Shown here piece by piece: positions 63,999 through 64,000 of a stretch of 64,000 bases of DNA. The stretch's first letter is position 1, and the number at the start of each line of letters is the position of its first letter. The notes beneath the pieces are model-generated. The model worked only from the letters and a program-made list of their open reading frames with translations, did not search any database and was not told where the DNA came from. A program made the position numbers and the translations under genes. This DNA is from Hymenobacter swuensis DY53 (GTDB lineage Bacteria; Bacteroidota; Bacteroidia; Cytophagales; Hymenobacteraceae): NCBI RefSeq assembly GCF_000576555.1, contig NZ_CP007145.1, positions 1,240,001 through 1,304,000 of the forward strand, read 5' to 3'.

Positions 63999-64000
63999 CG

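Overview
The window looks like a chromosomal piece of a GC-rich Bacteroidota bacterium, most probably Hymenobacter or a close relative in the Cytophagales. The evidence is the N-acyl-ornithine type of arginine pathway, a TonB-dependent receptor paired with a DUF4249 lipoprotein, DUF4178/DUF350 and fasciclin proteins, many short genes with signal peptides or lipoboxes, the near absence of Shine-Dalgarno sites, and several -7 boxes of the Bacteroidota type TAnnTTTG. The genus is inferred from these features and from general resemblance; no database was searched.

Layout. 1-9.7 kb: arginine and carbamoyl-phosphate genes on the plus strand (end of argG, argC, argD, carA, carB, an N-acyl-ornithine carbamoyltransferase), interrupted by small AT-richer orphan genes and by copies of a dispersed palindromic repeat. 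9.9-18.3 kb: a Thr-rich secreted protein, dinB, an EamA transporter, rarA, sppA, a TlpA-like lipoprotein and a purine nucleoside phosphorylase. 18.4-24.7 kb: small lipoproteins, the DUF4249/TonB receptor pair, thioredoxin, and a protein with a DHH-like motif. 24.7-39.7 kb: sbcC and sbcD, unusually 9 kb apart, with an accessory stretch between them. That stretch holds an IS5-family element that has cut a small gene in two, a GH92 mannosidase, orphan genes, a VOC protein, an RsbQ-like hydrolase and a GH2-type glycosidase. A metallo-beta-lactamase/rhodanese protein lies just beyond sbcD. 40-49.6 kb: a Spy-like protein, an APC permease, a TUDOR-like protein, a two-component pair, a ricin/PD40/OmpA protein and small unknowns. 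49.7-57.8 kb: a minus-strand run of eight genes that ends in a polyamine/membrane module. 58-64 kb: a degenerate alpha/beta hydrolase, a fasciclin lipoprotein, a barrel-like protein, aspA, tRNA-Leu(CAA) and hscB.

How the genes work together. argC, argD, carA, carB, the transcarbamylase and argG are six steps of arginine synthesis, and carAB also feeds pyrimidines. argB, the deacylase and argH are not in the window.

The most interesting unit is the minus-strand module at 53950-57818: a SpeD-like pyruvoyl decarboxylase, a zinc-ribbon/DUF4178 membrane protein, a 63-residue membrane protein, DUF350, and a spermidine-synthase domain fused to a multi-pass membrane domain. A Tat-exported flavoprotein follows at once. 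Related sets are known from genomic surveys of PspA-linked and polyamine systems, but their chemistry is poorly described. Here the SpeD carries Ser where the canonical proton-donor Cys should be. Two genes downstream a tandem palindromic operator covers a start codon.
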